From DASYRM01 sp036004405 (GTDB taxonomy: Bacteria; Acidobacteriota; Vicinamibacteria; Vicinamibacterales; UBA2999), in the NCBI GenBank assembly GCA_036004405.1, contig DASYRM010000146.1, forward strand, positions 1-19,201: a DNA stretch of 19,201 nucleotides, written 5' to 3'. Both the position numbers and the translations under genes were made by a program. This document shows positions 1-5,696 of the stretch, in pieces. The notes under the pieces were generated by a model. The model was not told the origin of the DNA and made no database searches. It was given only the letters and a program-made list of their open reading frames with translations. Each line of letters starts with the position of its first letter. Position 1 is the stretch's first letter.

Positions 1-58
1 CGCCCGTCCGGTTCGGAGGGAGGGGCGCGCGAAACCAATCGCGTGTCCCTACCCCTAT
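1..58 (+). mobile_element. 3' end of a group II intron (domain V 3' half and domain VI)
   Basis: Bases 1-14 read as the 3' strand of domain V: upper stem CGCC, a CG two-base bulge, then TCCGGTTC. This would pair with an upstream GAGCCGGA that lies outside the window and carries the AGC catalytic triad. Bases 16-55 fold as domain VI: the strand 18-31 pairs with 40-54, leaving a single bulged A at 51 as the expected branch-point adenosine. If the intron ends in the usual AY at 57-58, the bulged A is 8 nt from the 3' splice site, the canonical distance. The reverse transcriptase/maturase gene and domains I-IV lie beyond the left edge, so the intron class cannot be given. Confidence 0.75.
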
Positions 59-334
59 CGCGTCCAGCGGATGGTCCGCCATCGCAGCAGCCGCCGGCGC
101 CGTCGAGAAGCGGCTCCGCGGAGACCCACATGCCTCCCATCGTGCCGTGGCTCTAGATGCTTCTCTGGGGATTCAAATCGGACGACGAAATCTGTGATCG
201 CGTGTGCTGATTTTGAGATCGGCGAGGCGGCGTGTCTCGTCGTTCCTGCTCGCGATGGCCCACGCTGACACCTGAATCGCGGGCTCTCGCTTCGTCGGAG
301 GCGAGGCGCGGGAATTGCTCCGGGGCACGCAATC
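59..334. other. Gene-poor stretch, probably 3' exon of the intron
   Basis: No convincing gene starts here. Directly after the intron a frame stays open from the splice junction to a TGA at 195-197, about 45 codons. Its first half has G/C-rich third positions, so it could be the tail of a gene split by the intron, but I do not recognise the product. Base composition becomes less GC-rich around 150-220. A small hairpin lies at 67-79 (GCGGA-TGG-TCCGC). I see no tRNA and no clear promoter for the gene at 429. Confidence 0.3.
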
Positions 335-419
335 GCCCGCACGAAGTGCGGGCAAGGAGACACTGCCCCCAGCGGCGCGGAGCCGAACGGCTCTTCGCAC
401 GTGGTGCAGCGTCGCTGGG
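335..419. repeat. Dispersed hairpin repeat, copy A
   Basis: A perfect 8-bp stem with a 3-base loop at 335-353 (GCCCGCAC-GAA-GTGCGGGC) is followed by AAGGAGACACTGCC at 354-367. The same stem architecture and trailer, 12 of 14 bases identical, recur at 8240-8272. Downstream in copy A are a second hairpin at 380-393 (GAGCCG-AA-CGGCTC) and an outer 7-bp pairing between 368-374 and 413-419. This looks like a REP- or MITE-like non-coding element. The outer arm overlaps the ribosome binding site of the next gene. Confidence 0.6.
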
Positions 420-428
420 AGAGCGCCG

Positions 429-905
429 ATGACCCCTCAGGAAACCTTCGTCACCCGCCTGCGCCGGCACCGTGAGCGCAGCCGCATTTCACTCGAGGAG
501 ATCGCGGAGGCGACCCGGATCAAGAAGGAGCTGTTCGAAGCGCTGGAGACCAACGACCTCTCGGCGTGGCCGCGCGGGCTCTATGCGCGCGCCTGGGTGC
601 GCACCTACGCCTGCGCCGTCGGGCTCGATCCCATCGACACCGTAGACGAGTTCTGCCGGCTGTTCCCGAACGGCGACCGCCGCGGCCATGCCACCATGCA
701 GGACATCGCCGCCATCGTGGCCAGCGTCGGGGAATTCAAGGACGAGTTCCCGCTCCCGGAGCGCCGGCAGTCGGCGCTGCGCGGCAAGGCCGCCGCGGCC
801 CCGGTGCGCCCCTCGTGGCAGACCGCCGTGGTGGACGCCGCCAAGAGCGCCTCCGATGCGGTGGTCGGCTTTGCCCGCCGCCGGACCGGCGTCAAACCCA
901 CATAA
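429..905 (+). CDS. RodZ-N-type helix-turn-helix protein
   Basis: This 158-residue protein has an N-terminal helix-turn-helix domain of the kind found at the start of RodZ and related cytoskeletal or Xre-like regulators. It spans roughly residues 8-80, with SLEEIAEATRIKKELFEALE as helices 2-3 and an Arg/Trp-rich end containing WPRGLYARAWVRTYA. Residues 85-158 have no domain I recognise. There is no transmembrane segment, so it is not a complete RodZ, which needs a membrane anchor and a periplasmic domain. The start at 429 is chosen because GGGAGA lies 6 nt upstream and the helix-turn-helix begins shortly after. An in-frame ATG at 315 would add residues encoded by the hairpin repeat. DNA binding or cytoskeletal partnering is inferred from the domain alone. 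Confidence 0.75.
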   Translation: MTPQETFVTRLRRHRERSRISLEEIAEATRIKKELFEALETNDLSAWPRGLYARAWVRTYACAVGLDPIDTVDEFCRLFPNGDRRGHATMQDIAAIVASVGEFKDEFPLPERRQSALRGKAAAAPVRPSWQTAVVDAAKSASDAVVGFARRRTGVKPT

Positions 906-940
906 AAATAGCCCCTCCAAACGCGGCAGGCGCGGCTTTG

Positions 941-946
941 TATAAT
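941..946 (+). promoter_or_regulatory. Consensus -10 box placing transcription start at or near the ATG
   Basis: An exact TATAAT lies only six bases before the ATG at 953. A start 6-7 nt downstream of the -10 falls on the ATG itself, which implies a leaderless mRNA. No recognisable -35 hexamer sits 16-18 bp upstream, and no Shine-Dalgarno sequence exists for this gene. Confidence 0.5.
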
Positions 947-952
947 CCGCGC

Positions 953-1495
953 ATGGCAGCACTCCGACTCGTCGCGATTGCCCTGATTGCCGCGCTGTGT
1001 GCCGCTCCGGCCGGGGCGCAAGCGCCGGCGCCGACGCGGACGCCCGACGTCATCTTCGTCCCGACTCCTCAGGAAGTCGTGGACGCCATGCTCAAGCTGG
1101 CGAAGGTGACCAAGAACGACGTCGTCTACGACCTGGGGTCGGGCGACGGGCGCATCCCGATCACGGCTGCCAAGACGTACGGGGCCCGGGCCGTGGGCAT
1201 CGACATCGACCCGCAGCGCATCCGCGAGGCCAACGAGAACCTGAAGATCGCGGGCGTCGGCGACCGCGTGAAGTTCCTCAACCAGGACCTGTTCACGACC
1301 GACATCAGCGAGGCCACGGTGGTGACGCTGTACCTGCTCCCGTCGCTCAACCTGCGCCTGATTCCGAAGCTCAACGCGCTCAAGCCGGGCACCCGCATCG
1401 TGTCGCACTCGTTCGACATGGGCAACGCCAAGCCCCTCGAAACGCTCAACATCAACGGGCGCACGATCTATTTCTGGACGACCCCGATCCAGTAG
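953..1495 (+). CDS. Exported class I SAM-dependent methyltransferase-like protein
   Basis: The 180-residue protein starts with a typical signal peptide (residues 1-23, cleavage probably after AGA-Q). A compact Rossmann methyltransferase fold follows. Motif I is VVYDLGSGDGRI at 57-68, the acidic end of strand 2 is VGIDIDP at 81-87, and a motif IV-like region QDLFTTD lies at 111-117, then TVVTLYLLPSLN. The overall pattern, with VPTP-EVVDAML before motif I and LKPGTRIVSHSF near the end, resembles the FAM173/ATPSCKMT-like lysine methyltransferase family (established family knowledge). An export signal on a SAM-dependent enzyme is odd because SAM is cytoplasmic. The substrate cannot be read from the sequence. 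The start is set by the adjacent TATAAT and the signal peptide. Confidence 0.75.
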   Translation: MAALRLVAIALIAALCAAPAGAQAPAPTRTPDVIFVPTPQEVVDAMLKLAKVTKNDVVYDLGSGDGRIPITAAKTYGARAVGIDIDPQRIREANENLKIAGVGDRVKFLNQDLFTTDISEATVVTLYLLPSLNLRLIPKLNALKPGTRIVSHSFDMGNAKPLETLNINGRTIYFWTTPIQ

Positions 1496-1530
1496 CCGAA
1501 GCCCGTCGCCTGGCCCGGCCGGGGCCCTGC

Positions 1531-1558
1531 TTGATCCCGGTCGCCGCGTCCCTATACA
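1531..1558 (+). promoter_or_regulatory. Promoter of the iron permease gene
   Basis: TTGATC (1531-1536) and TATACA (1553-1558) are separated by 16 bp, giving a plausible sigma-70-type promoter. The transcription start would be near 1565, inside the dyad at 1564-1590. Confidence 0.45.
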
Positions 1559-1563
1559 CTTCC

Positions 1564-1590
1564 TGAGACTGATTCTCAATTTCGAGAATC
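1564..1590. promoter_or_regulatory. Fur-box-like operator
   Basis: TGAGACTGATTCTCA at 1564-1578 is a 7-1-7 dyad with one mismatch, close to the Fur consensus TGATAATNATTATCA. It overlaps a second inverted repeat, GATTCTC (1571-1577) and GAGAATC (1584-1590). Overlapping dyads are typical of Fur sites. The position covers the expected transcription start of an iron permease gene, which fits iron-dependent repression. Binding itself is inferred. Confidence 0.55.
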
Positions 1591-1616
1591 GCTGATTCCG
1601 AACGGCGGCGTCTCCC

Positions 1617-2396
1617 ATGCTGCAGGCATTCATCGTCACGCTTCGTGAAGGGCTCGAGGCGTTTCTCATCGTCGCCATCAGCCTGGCGTTCCTTCGCAAG
1701 AGCGGACGTCACCAGCTCGTTCCGGCGGTGCGGTGGGGGATTGCCGCGTCGATCGTGCTGAGCGGGGGCGCCGCCCTGCTCTTCCGCCGGGCATCGAACC
1801 AGTCGCTCTGGGAAGGGGTGCTGGCCATTGTCGCGGCGGTGCTCGTGGCGTCGCTCATCGTGCACATGTGGCGGCACGCCAAGACCATCAAGCGCGACAT
1901 CGAGCATCATCTCGCCGCGTCCGCCGAGCAGGTCGGGTTCAGGGCGGCGCTTGGCGTGTTTCTCTTCACGCTGTTGATGATCACCCGCGAAGGGATGGAG
2001 ACGGCGCTGCTCCTCGGCACGCTGTTCTTCCAGGGCATGGCCTCGAACGTCATTGCCGGCGCCGTGCTGGGCACGCTGGCCGCCGCCTTCGTCGCCTACT
2101 TGTGGTCGCGCTTTGGGCACCGCGTCAACCTGGGCCTGTTCTTCCAGGTCACCGCCGTGTTCCTCGCGGTGTTCGTGGTGCAGCTGTTCATCTACGGCTT
2201 CCACGAGCTGGCCGAAGCCAACATGCTGCCGAACAGCCAGGCGCTGCACGACGCCACGGAGCCGTACGGCCCCGATGGTCTGTACGGTCAGTATCTGAGC
2301 TACTCGCTGGTTCTGCTGCCGATGGCATGGCTCGCGGTGTCGGCGGTGGTGGGCCGCAAGCCGTCCCCGCCCGCGCCGCAGCCCGCCACGCGCTGA
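1617..2396 (+). CDS. FTR1-family iron permease
   Basis: This 259-residue integral membrane protein carries the two REXXE-type iron-binding motifs of the FTR1/EfeU family: REGLE at residues 10-14 in the first membrane segment and REGME at 124-128 in a central one. About seven hydrophobic segments are visible, matching the family topology. Members import iron across the cytoplasmic membrane, usually with a partner such as EfeO/EfeB or a multicopper oxidase. No such partner is next to it here. The ATG at 1617 is preferred because REGLE must fall in the first helix. A Fur-like dyad lies 27 bp upstream, and the next gene starts within about 15-25 bases of the stop, so the two may be cotranscribed. 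Confidence 0.88.
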   Translation: MLQAFIVTLREGLEAFLIVAISLAFLRKSGRHQLVPAVRWGIAASIVLSGGAALLFRRASNQSLWEGVLAIVAAVLVASLIVHMWRHAKTIKRDIEHHLAASAEQVGFRAALGVFLFTLLMITREGMETALLLGTLFFQGMASNVIAGAVLGTLAAAFVAYLWSRFGHRVNLGLFFQVTAVFLAVFVVQLFIYGFHELAEANMLPNSQALHDATEPYGPDGLYGQYLSYSLVLLPMAWLAVSAVVGRKPSPPAPQPATR

Positions 2397-2408
2397 GGGC
2401 CGCTATGA

Positions 2409-3569
2409 TTGCCTTCGGTGGGTGAGTCCTCCGAAGGCGCCCCGGTCGGCCGCCGGCGCGGCTATCTCGACTGGCTGCGCGGCATCGCCGTCCTCATCAT
2501 GGTCGAGGCGCACACGTTCGACGCCTGGACCGCTCCACTCGATCGCAACAGCTCCGGGTACCGCCTGTTCATCCTCGTGGGCGGCTTCGGCGCGCCTGCG
2601 TTCCTGTTCCTGGCCGGCGTGGCGTTCGCGCTGGCTGTGGGCGCGCGCATGCGCAAGGGACTGGCCGCCGGCGAAGCCGTGAGGCTGGCGCGGCGCCGCG
2701 GCTGGCAGATCTTCGGCCTGGCGTTCCTGTTTCGCTTCCAGTCGTGGGTCATCAGCTGGGGGCCGGCGCTCACGCTGCTGAAGGTGGACATCCTGAACAT
2801 CCTGGGGCTGTCGATGCTGGTGGCCGCGGCGCTGTGGGGCTTGGCCAGGACGCGGGCAGCGCGGATTGCGCTCTTCGCTGCCGCCGCGGTCGCCGTGGCG
2901 GCTGTCGCGCCGGCCGTGCGTGCGTCGACGGCGATTGCCGCCCTGCCCGATCCGCTCGAGTGGTATTTCCATCCGTGGCCTGGACGATCCTCGTTCACGC
3001 TCAGCCCCTGGCCGGCGTTCCTGTTTGCCGGGGTGGCGGTGGGAGAGTGGCTCGAAGGCGCGCGCAGCGCGCCGCTGGAGCAGCGCGTGACCTGGCAGCT
3101 GGGCGCCACCGGGATGGCGCTCATCGCCGCCGGCTACGCCGCTACCTTCTTCCCCCCGGTCTACGACCATGGCTCGTTGTGGACGATTGCGCCGTCGTTC
3201 GTCGGCGTGCGCCTCGGAGTCCTGCTCGTCGCGATGCCGCTGGCCTTTGCCTGGGTCGCGCGGCGGCGCGGCCCCTCATGGCTGGAGGAGTTCGGGGTCT
3301 CGTCCCTTTTCGTCTACTGGATCCACGTAGAAATGGTCTACGGGATCGTCAGCCTCGCCCTGCACAAGCGGCTCACGCTCCCCCAGGTGGGCGTGGCCTA
3401 TGTGGCGCTCTGCGTCCTGCTGTTCCTGCTGGTGCGGCTGAAGAACCGGACGGTGGGCGATTGGCGAAAGTCCGGCAAAGGCACATCCTGGGTTAGAATT
3501 CGCCTCTTTATCGGTCGGATGAGGCCGGCCGAGGGCAGTCCACTCGGGCGCTCCCAGGAGACGCCCTGA
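2409..3569 (+). CDS. Multi-pass membrane protein, HGSNAT/DUF1624-like acyltransferase
   Basis: The protein has about 386 residues and 9-11 hydrophobic segments. It begins with the signature of heparan-alpha-glucosaminide N-acetyltransferase-like and DUF1624 proteins: GYLDWLRGIAVLIMVEAH at residues 18-35, with D21, R24, G25 and H35 as the conserved positions, then GAPAFLFLAGVAFAL in the next helix. Relatives move acyl groups across the membrane onto sugars; the substrate here is unknown. Start choice is open: TTG at 2409 has GAGGG 9 nt upstream, GTG at 2418 is also in frame, and a 6-codon frame begins at an ATG at 2405. The last ~35 residues after the final helix are not membrane-like and overlap the leader of the next gene. 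Confidence 0.7.
   Translation: MPSVGESSEGAPVGRRRGYLDWLRGIAVLIMVEAHTFDAWTAPLDRNSSGYRLFILVGGFGAPAFLFLAGVAFALAVGARMRKGLAAGEAVRLARRRGWQIFGLAFLFRFQSWVISWGPALTLLKVDILNILGLSMLVAAALWGLARTRAARIALFAAAAVAVAAVAPAVRASTAIAALPDPLEWYFHPWPGRSSFTLSPWPAFLFAGVAVGEWLEGARSAPLEQRVTWQLGATGMALIAAGYAATFFPPVYDHGSLWTIAPSFVGVRLGVLLVAMPLAFAWVARRRGPSWLEEFGVSSLFVYWIHVEMVYGIVSLALHKRLTLPQVGVAYVALCVLLFLLVRLKNRTVGDWRKSGKGTSWVRIRLFIGRMRPAEGSPLGRSQETP
3494..3499 (+). promoter_or_regulatory. Possible -10 box for the DGQHR gene
   Basis: TAGAAT lies inside the 3' end of the upstream gene. It would start transcription near 3506 and give a leader of about 80 nt with a hairpin at 3546-3566 (GGGCG-CTCC...GGAG-A-CGCCC). No -35 hexamer is evident. 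Confidence 0.25.
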
Positions 3570-3586
3570 ACCCTTAGACACGACCC

Positions 3587-4717
3587 ATGATCAACGTCGC
3601 TGCCATCCGTATGAAGCAGTTCGGGGTCCAGTTCTATCAGGCCTCTTTGACCGCCGGGGACATCGACAAGCTCGTTCGCTTCGAAGTCCTCAACTACGGA
3701 CAGTCGGGTCAGCCTCCAGTGCGCGGCGGCAAGAAGAAGACGCCGTCCAAAGTGAACTGGGACCTGCTGGAGCGTCGCATCGCGTCGAGCGAGAAGGCCT
3801 ATCAGCGCCACATCATCCGCAAGAAGATCGACGAGCTGGTGCAGTACTACGAGCAGTGCCGCCAGGCGCGCGATCTGCCCTCGATTCCCGGCGCGGTCAT
3901 CATCTCGTGCGACGAGAAGCTGACGTTCGAGCCCATCGAAGCGGGCGCCTCGGTGGGTCGTTTGAAGGTGCCGGAGCGCGAGGGCATTCTGCGCGCCATC
4001 GACGGACAGCACCGGCTGCTGGCGCTGCACGCCGATCTCGAGAACATCCAGGGCGACGAATTCACCGTGCCGGCAATCATTTTCGACCGCCTGCCCGAGG
4101 ACCACATCGTCCAGATGTTCGTCACGATCAACGCGAAGCACACGCGTCTCAATGCCTCGCATCTCGTGAGCCTGTCGGGGCGGCAGCTCTATCGCGACGA
4201 AGCGCTCGCCGCGGCGCACGACGTCGTGCGCGCGCTCAGCGAGCGAGAGGATTCGCCGCTGAACGGCGAGATCAAGCTGCTCGGCGTCGGCCGCGGCCGT
4301 GTGGCACAGGCGCCGCTCGCACAGGAGCTGAAGAAGCTGTTCGCCAGCGACGCCTTCGGGAACCAGCGCAAGACGTCGGCGTTCCTCGAGGACTCGAAGC
4401 GCTTCTTCGTGAACTACTTCAAGCAGGTGTCGGTGGTCTTTGGCGCGGCGTGGGGCGGCCGCAAGTACAGCGTCCGCTCGGCCACCGCGCTGCGCGCGTT
4501 CATCCGCGTGGCGCCCGACGTGGTCCGGAAGCTGGACCAGATGCACGCGGACCGCAGCGACTTCCGCGCCATCGGGCGGGTGATCGCGCCGTGGGGCCGC
4601 CGGATCGGCGATCAGCGGTTCGAGAGCGAGGGCGCGTGGAAGCGCACCGGGACGACGGTGGACACCCTGTCGCGGGAGCTGAAGCTGGCGCTGGAATACC
4701 CCGAAGGCGCGGCTTAG
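3587..4717 (+). CDS. DGQHR-domain protein (DndB-like family)
   Basis: This 376-residue soluble protein contains the family-defining DGQHR motif at residues 139-143 within AIDGQHRLLAL. It is preceded by the usual QR...KI..LVQYY...P-SIPGAVIIS segment (73-107) and followed by FVTINAKHTRLNASHLVSL (178-196), the second conserved block. Relatives include DndB, a regulator in DNA phosphorothioation, and many stand-alone homologues of unknown role; the fold is distantly ParB/sulfiredoxin-like (family knowledge). No dndA, C, D or E and no 7-deazaguanine genes are present here, so calling it DndB would be unjustified. No Shine-Dalgarno sequence precedes the ATG; a second in-frame ATG lies at 3611. The gene is followed by the candidate small RNA on the other strand. 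Confidence 0.8.
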   Translation: MINVAAIRMKQFGVQFYQASLTAGDIDKLVRFEVLNYGQSGQPPVRGGKKKTPSKVNWDLLERRIASSEKAYQRHIIRKKIDELVQYYEQCRQARDLPSIPGAVIISCDEKLTFEPIEAGASVGRLKVPEREGILRAIDGQHRLLALHADLENIQGDEFTVPAIIFDRLPEDHIVQMFVTINAKHTRLNASHLVSLSGRQLYRDEALAAAHDVVRALSEREDSPLNGEIKLLGVGRGRVAQAPLAQELKKLFASDAFGNQRKTSAFLEDSKRFFVNYFKQVSVVFGAAWGGRKYSVRSATALRAFIRVAPDVVRKLDQMHADRSDFRAIGRVIAPWGRRIGDQRFESEGAWKRTGTTVDTLSRELKLALEYPEGAA

Positions 4718-4718
4718 T

Positions 4719-4756
4719 ACAAAAAATACAGGATGGGGTGCAAGCACCCCATCCTG
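4719..4756 (-). terminator. Strong leftward intrinsic terminator
   Basis: A perfect 13-bp stem (4729-4741 with 4744-4756) has a 2-base loop. On the minus strand the stem is followed by a run of T (4727-4721). On the + strand only AAAT follows, so it is not a good terminator for the DGQHR gene that ends at 4717. Confidence 0.7.
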
Positions 4757-4820
4757 AAATGCCGGCCTGGCTCCCCCCAGCATTTACGGCGCCCTGCCGT
4801 AAACCACAGACCGACGCTGT
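4719..4820 (-). ncRNA. Candidate structured small RNA with intrinsic terminator
   Basis: Read leftward, this stretch is a chain of hairpins: 4-bp at 4806-4820, a perfect 8-bp stem at 4783-4803 (TTTACGGC/GCCGTAAA), a 6-bp stem at 4757-4785 that shares three bases with the previous one, and a perfect 13-bp stem at 4729-4756. The last is followed on the minus strand by TATTTTTTGT. A possible minus-strand promoter is TTTCGA at 4850-4845, a 17-bp spacer, then TATAAA at 4827-4822, giving an RNA of about 95-100 nt. No minus-strand protein gene lies upstream that would need this terminator. The exact 5' end is uncertain, because a further hairpin at 4828-4855 could also be part of the RNA. Family unknown. 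Confidence 0.5.
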
Positions 4821-4821
4821 C

Positions 4822-4850
4822 TTTATAGGCAACCGGCATGCCGTTCGAAA
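4822..4850 (-). promoter_or_regulatory. Possible promoter of the small RNA, with a central dyad
   Basis: On the minus strand, TTTCGA (4850-4845) and TATAAA (4827-4822) are 17 bp apart. The spacer holds the perfect 10-bp palindrome CGGCATGCCG at 4834-4843, which could be an operator or part of an RNA hairpin (GGCAA at 4828-4832 with TTGCC at 4851-4855). The -35 match is poor. Confidence 0.3.
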
Positions 4851-4943
4851 TTGCCCCAAAACACGCCGAATCACCATTTTCTGGCCCGACGGCTATGAGG
4901 GAAGAATTACAAGGGTGTCCGCTACTGGACAGGCACGGCAACC

Positions 4944-5696
4944 GTGGCGATTGACCTGAACGCCGACGTCGGGGAGTCGATCGGCGACGACGCGGGCCTG
5001 TTGCCGTTCGTCTCGTCGGCCAATGTGGCCTGCGGTTTTCACGCGGGCAATCCAGCGGTCATGCGCAGTACGGTCCAGCTGGCGCGGCACCACGGAGTGG
5101 CCGTAGGGGCCCACCCCGGCTTCCAGGATCTGGAGGGTTTCGGTCGCCGCGACGTGCAGCTCAGCGCGGCCGAGCTGGAGAACCTCGTCGCGTATCAAAT
5201 CGGTGCGCTGGCAGGAGTGGCCGCCACCGAGGGCGTCAGGCTCAGCCATGTGAAGCCGCACGGCGCCCTGTACAACATGGCGGCGCGCGACGCGGTGATG
5301 GCCGAGGCCATCGCGCGCGCCGTTCGTGCCGTTGACCCCTCGCTCGTCCTGTTCGGGCTGTCGGGATCCCAGCTGACCGCCGCCGGAGAGCGCGCGGGGC
5401 TGCGCGTTGCGTCCGAAGTGTTTGCCGACCGCGGCTACTGGCCCGACGGCAGCCTGGCGCCGCGCGGGACACCCGGGGCGGTGATGACGGAGGTGCCGGA
5501 AGTGGTGCGCCGGGCCGTCGGTATGGCCCGCGGTCACACCGTGACCTGTGTGGACGGCTCGATCTTTTCTGTACGAGCCGACACGATCTGCATTCACGGG
5601 GACACTCCCGGCGCCGCCACGCTGGCGCGTGCGGTGCGCGAAGCGCTCCGACAGGCCGCGATCGACGTCCGGGCGCCGCGACTGGAGGCTGTATGA
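4944..5696 (+). CDS. pxpA: 5-oxoprolinase subunit A, LamB/YcsF family
   Basis: The 250-residue product matches the family in length and motifs: AIDLNADVGES at the N-terminus, SANVACGFHAGNPAVM at 25-40, VGAHPGFQD around 54-62, HVKPHGALYN at 102-111, and the C-terminal CVDGSIFSVRADTICIHGDTPGA. PxpA works with PxpB and PxpC in ATP-dependent opening of 5-oxoproline to glutamate in the cytoplasm. Neither partner gene is in the window. The GTG at 4944 is chosen because relatives begin almost exactly at the IDLNAD strand. No clear Shine-Dalgarno sequence is present, and a small hairpin at 4916-4931 lies just upstream. Its stop overlaps the next start (ATGA at 5693-5696), so the two proteins are translationally coupled. 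Confidence 0.88.
   Translation: MAIDLNADVGESIGDDAGLLPFVSSANVACGFHAGNPAVMRSTVQLARHHGVAVGAHPGFQDLEGFGRRDVQLSAAELENLVAYQIGALAGVAATEGVRLSHVKPHGALYNMAARDAVMAEAIARAVRAVDPSLVLFGLSGSQLTAAGERAGLRVASEVFADRGYWPDGSLAPRGTPGAVMTEVPEVVRRAVGMARGHTVTCVDGSIFSVRADTICIHGDTPGAATLARAVREALRQAAIDVRAPRLEAV

Noticed and set aside
157..180. GGGGATTCAAATCGG looks like a tRNA T-arm
   Set aside because: The bases flanking TTCAAAT do not form a 5-bp stem, and no acceptor stem, D-arm or anticodon arm can be placed around it.
71..470. Several overlapping open frames on both strands in the first 470 bases
   Set aside because: They are Arg/Pro/Ser-rich, mutually overlapping, lack ribosome binding sites and partly consist of the hairpin repeat; typical of non-coding frames in GC-rich DNA.
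1512..1526. Hairpin GGCCC-GGCCG-GGGCC after the methyltransferase gene as a terminator
   Set aside because: Only a 5-bp stem with no T-run; GC-rich hairpins of this size are expected by chance here.
3546..3566. Hairpin before the DGQHR gene as a riboswitch or terminator
   Set aside because: It is short, overlaps the coding end of the upstream gene, has no T-run and shows no known aptamer features. It is mentioned only under the leader.
3587..4717. Calling the DGQHR gene dndB and the locus a phosphorothioation system
   Set aside because: None of dndA, C, D, E is present; the DGQHR motif is shared by many stand-alone proteins.
4714..4941. Minus-strand 75-codon frame over the candidate small RNA
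   Set aside because: It reads straight through the perfect terminator hairpin and T-run and has no ribosome binding site; the RNA structure explains the sequence better.
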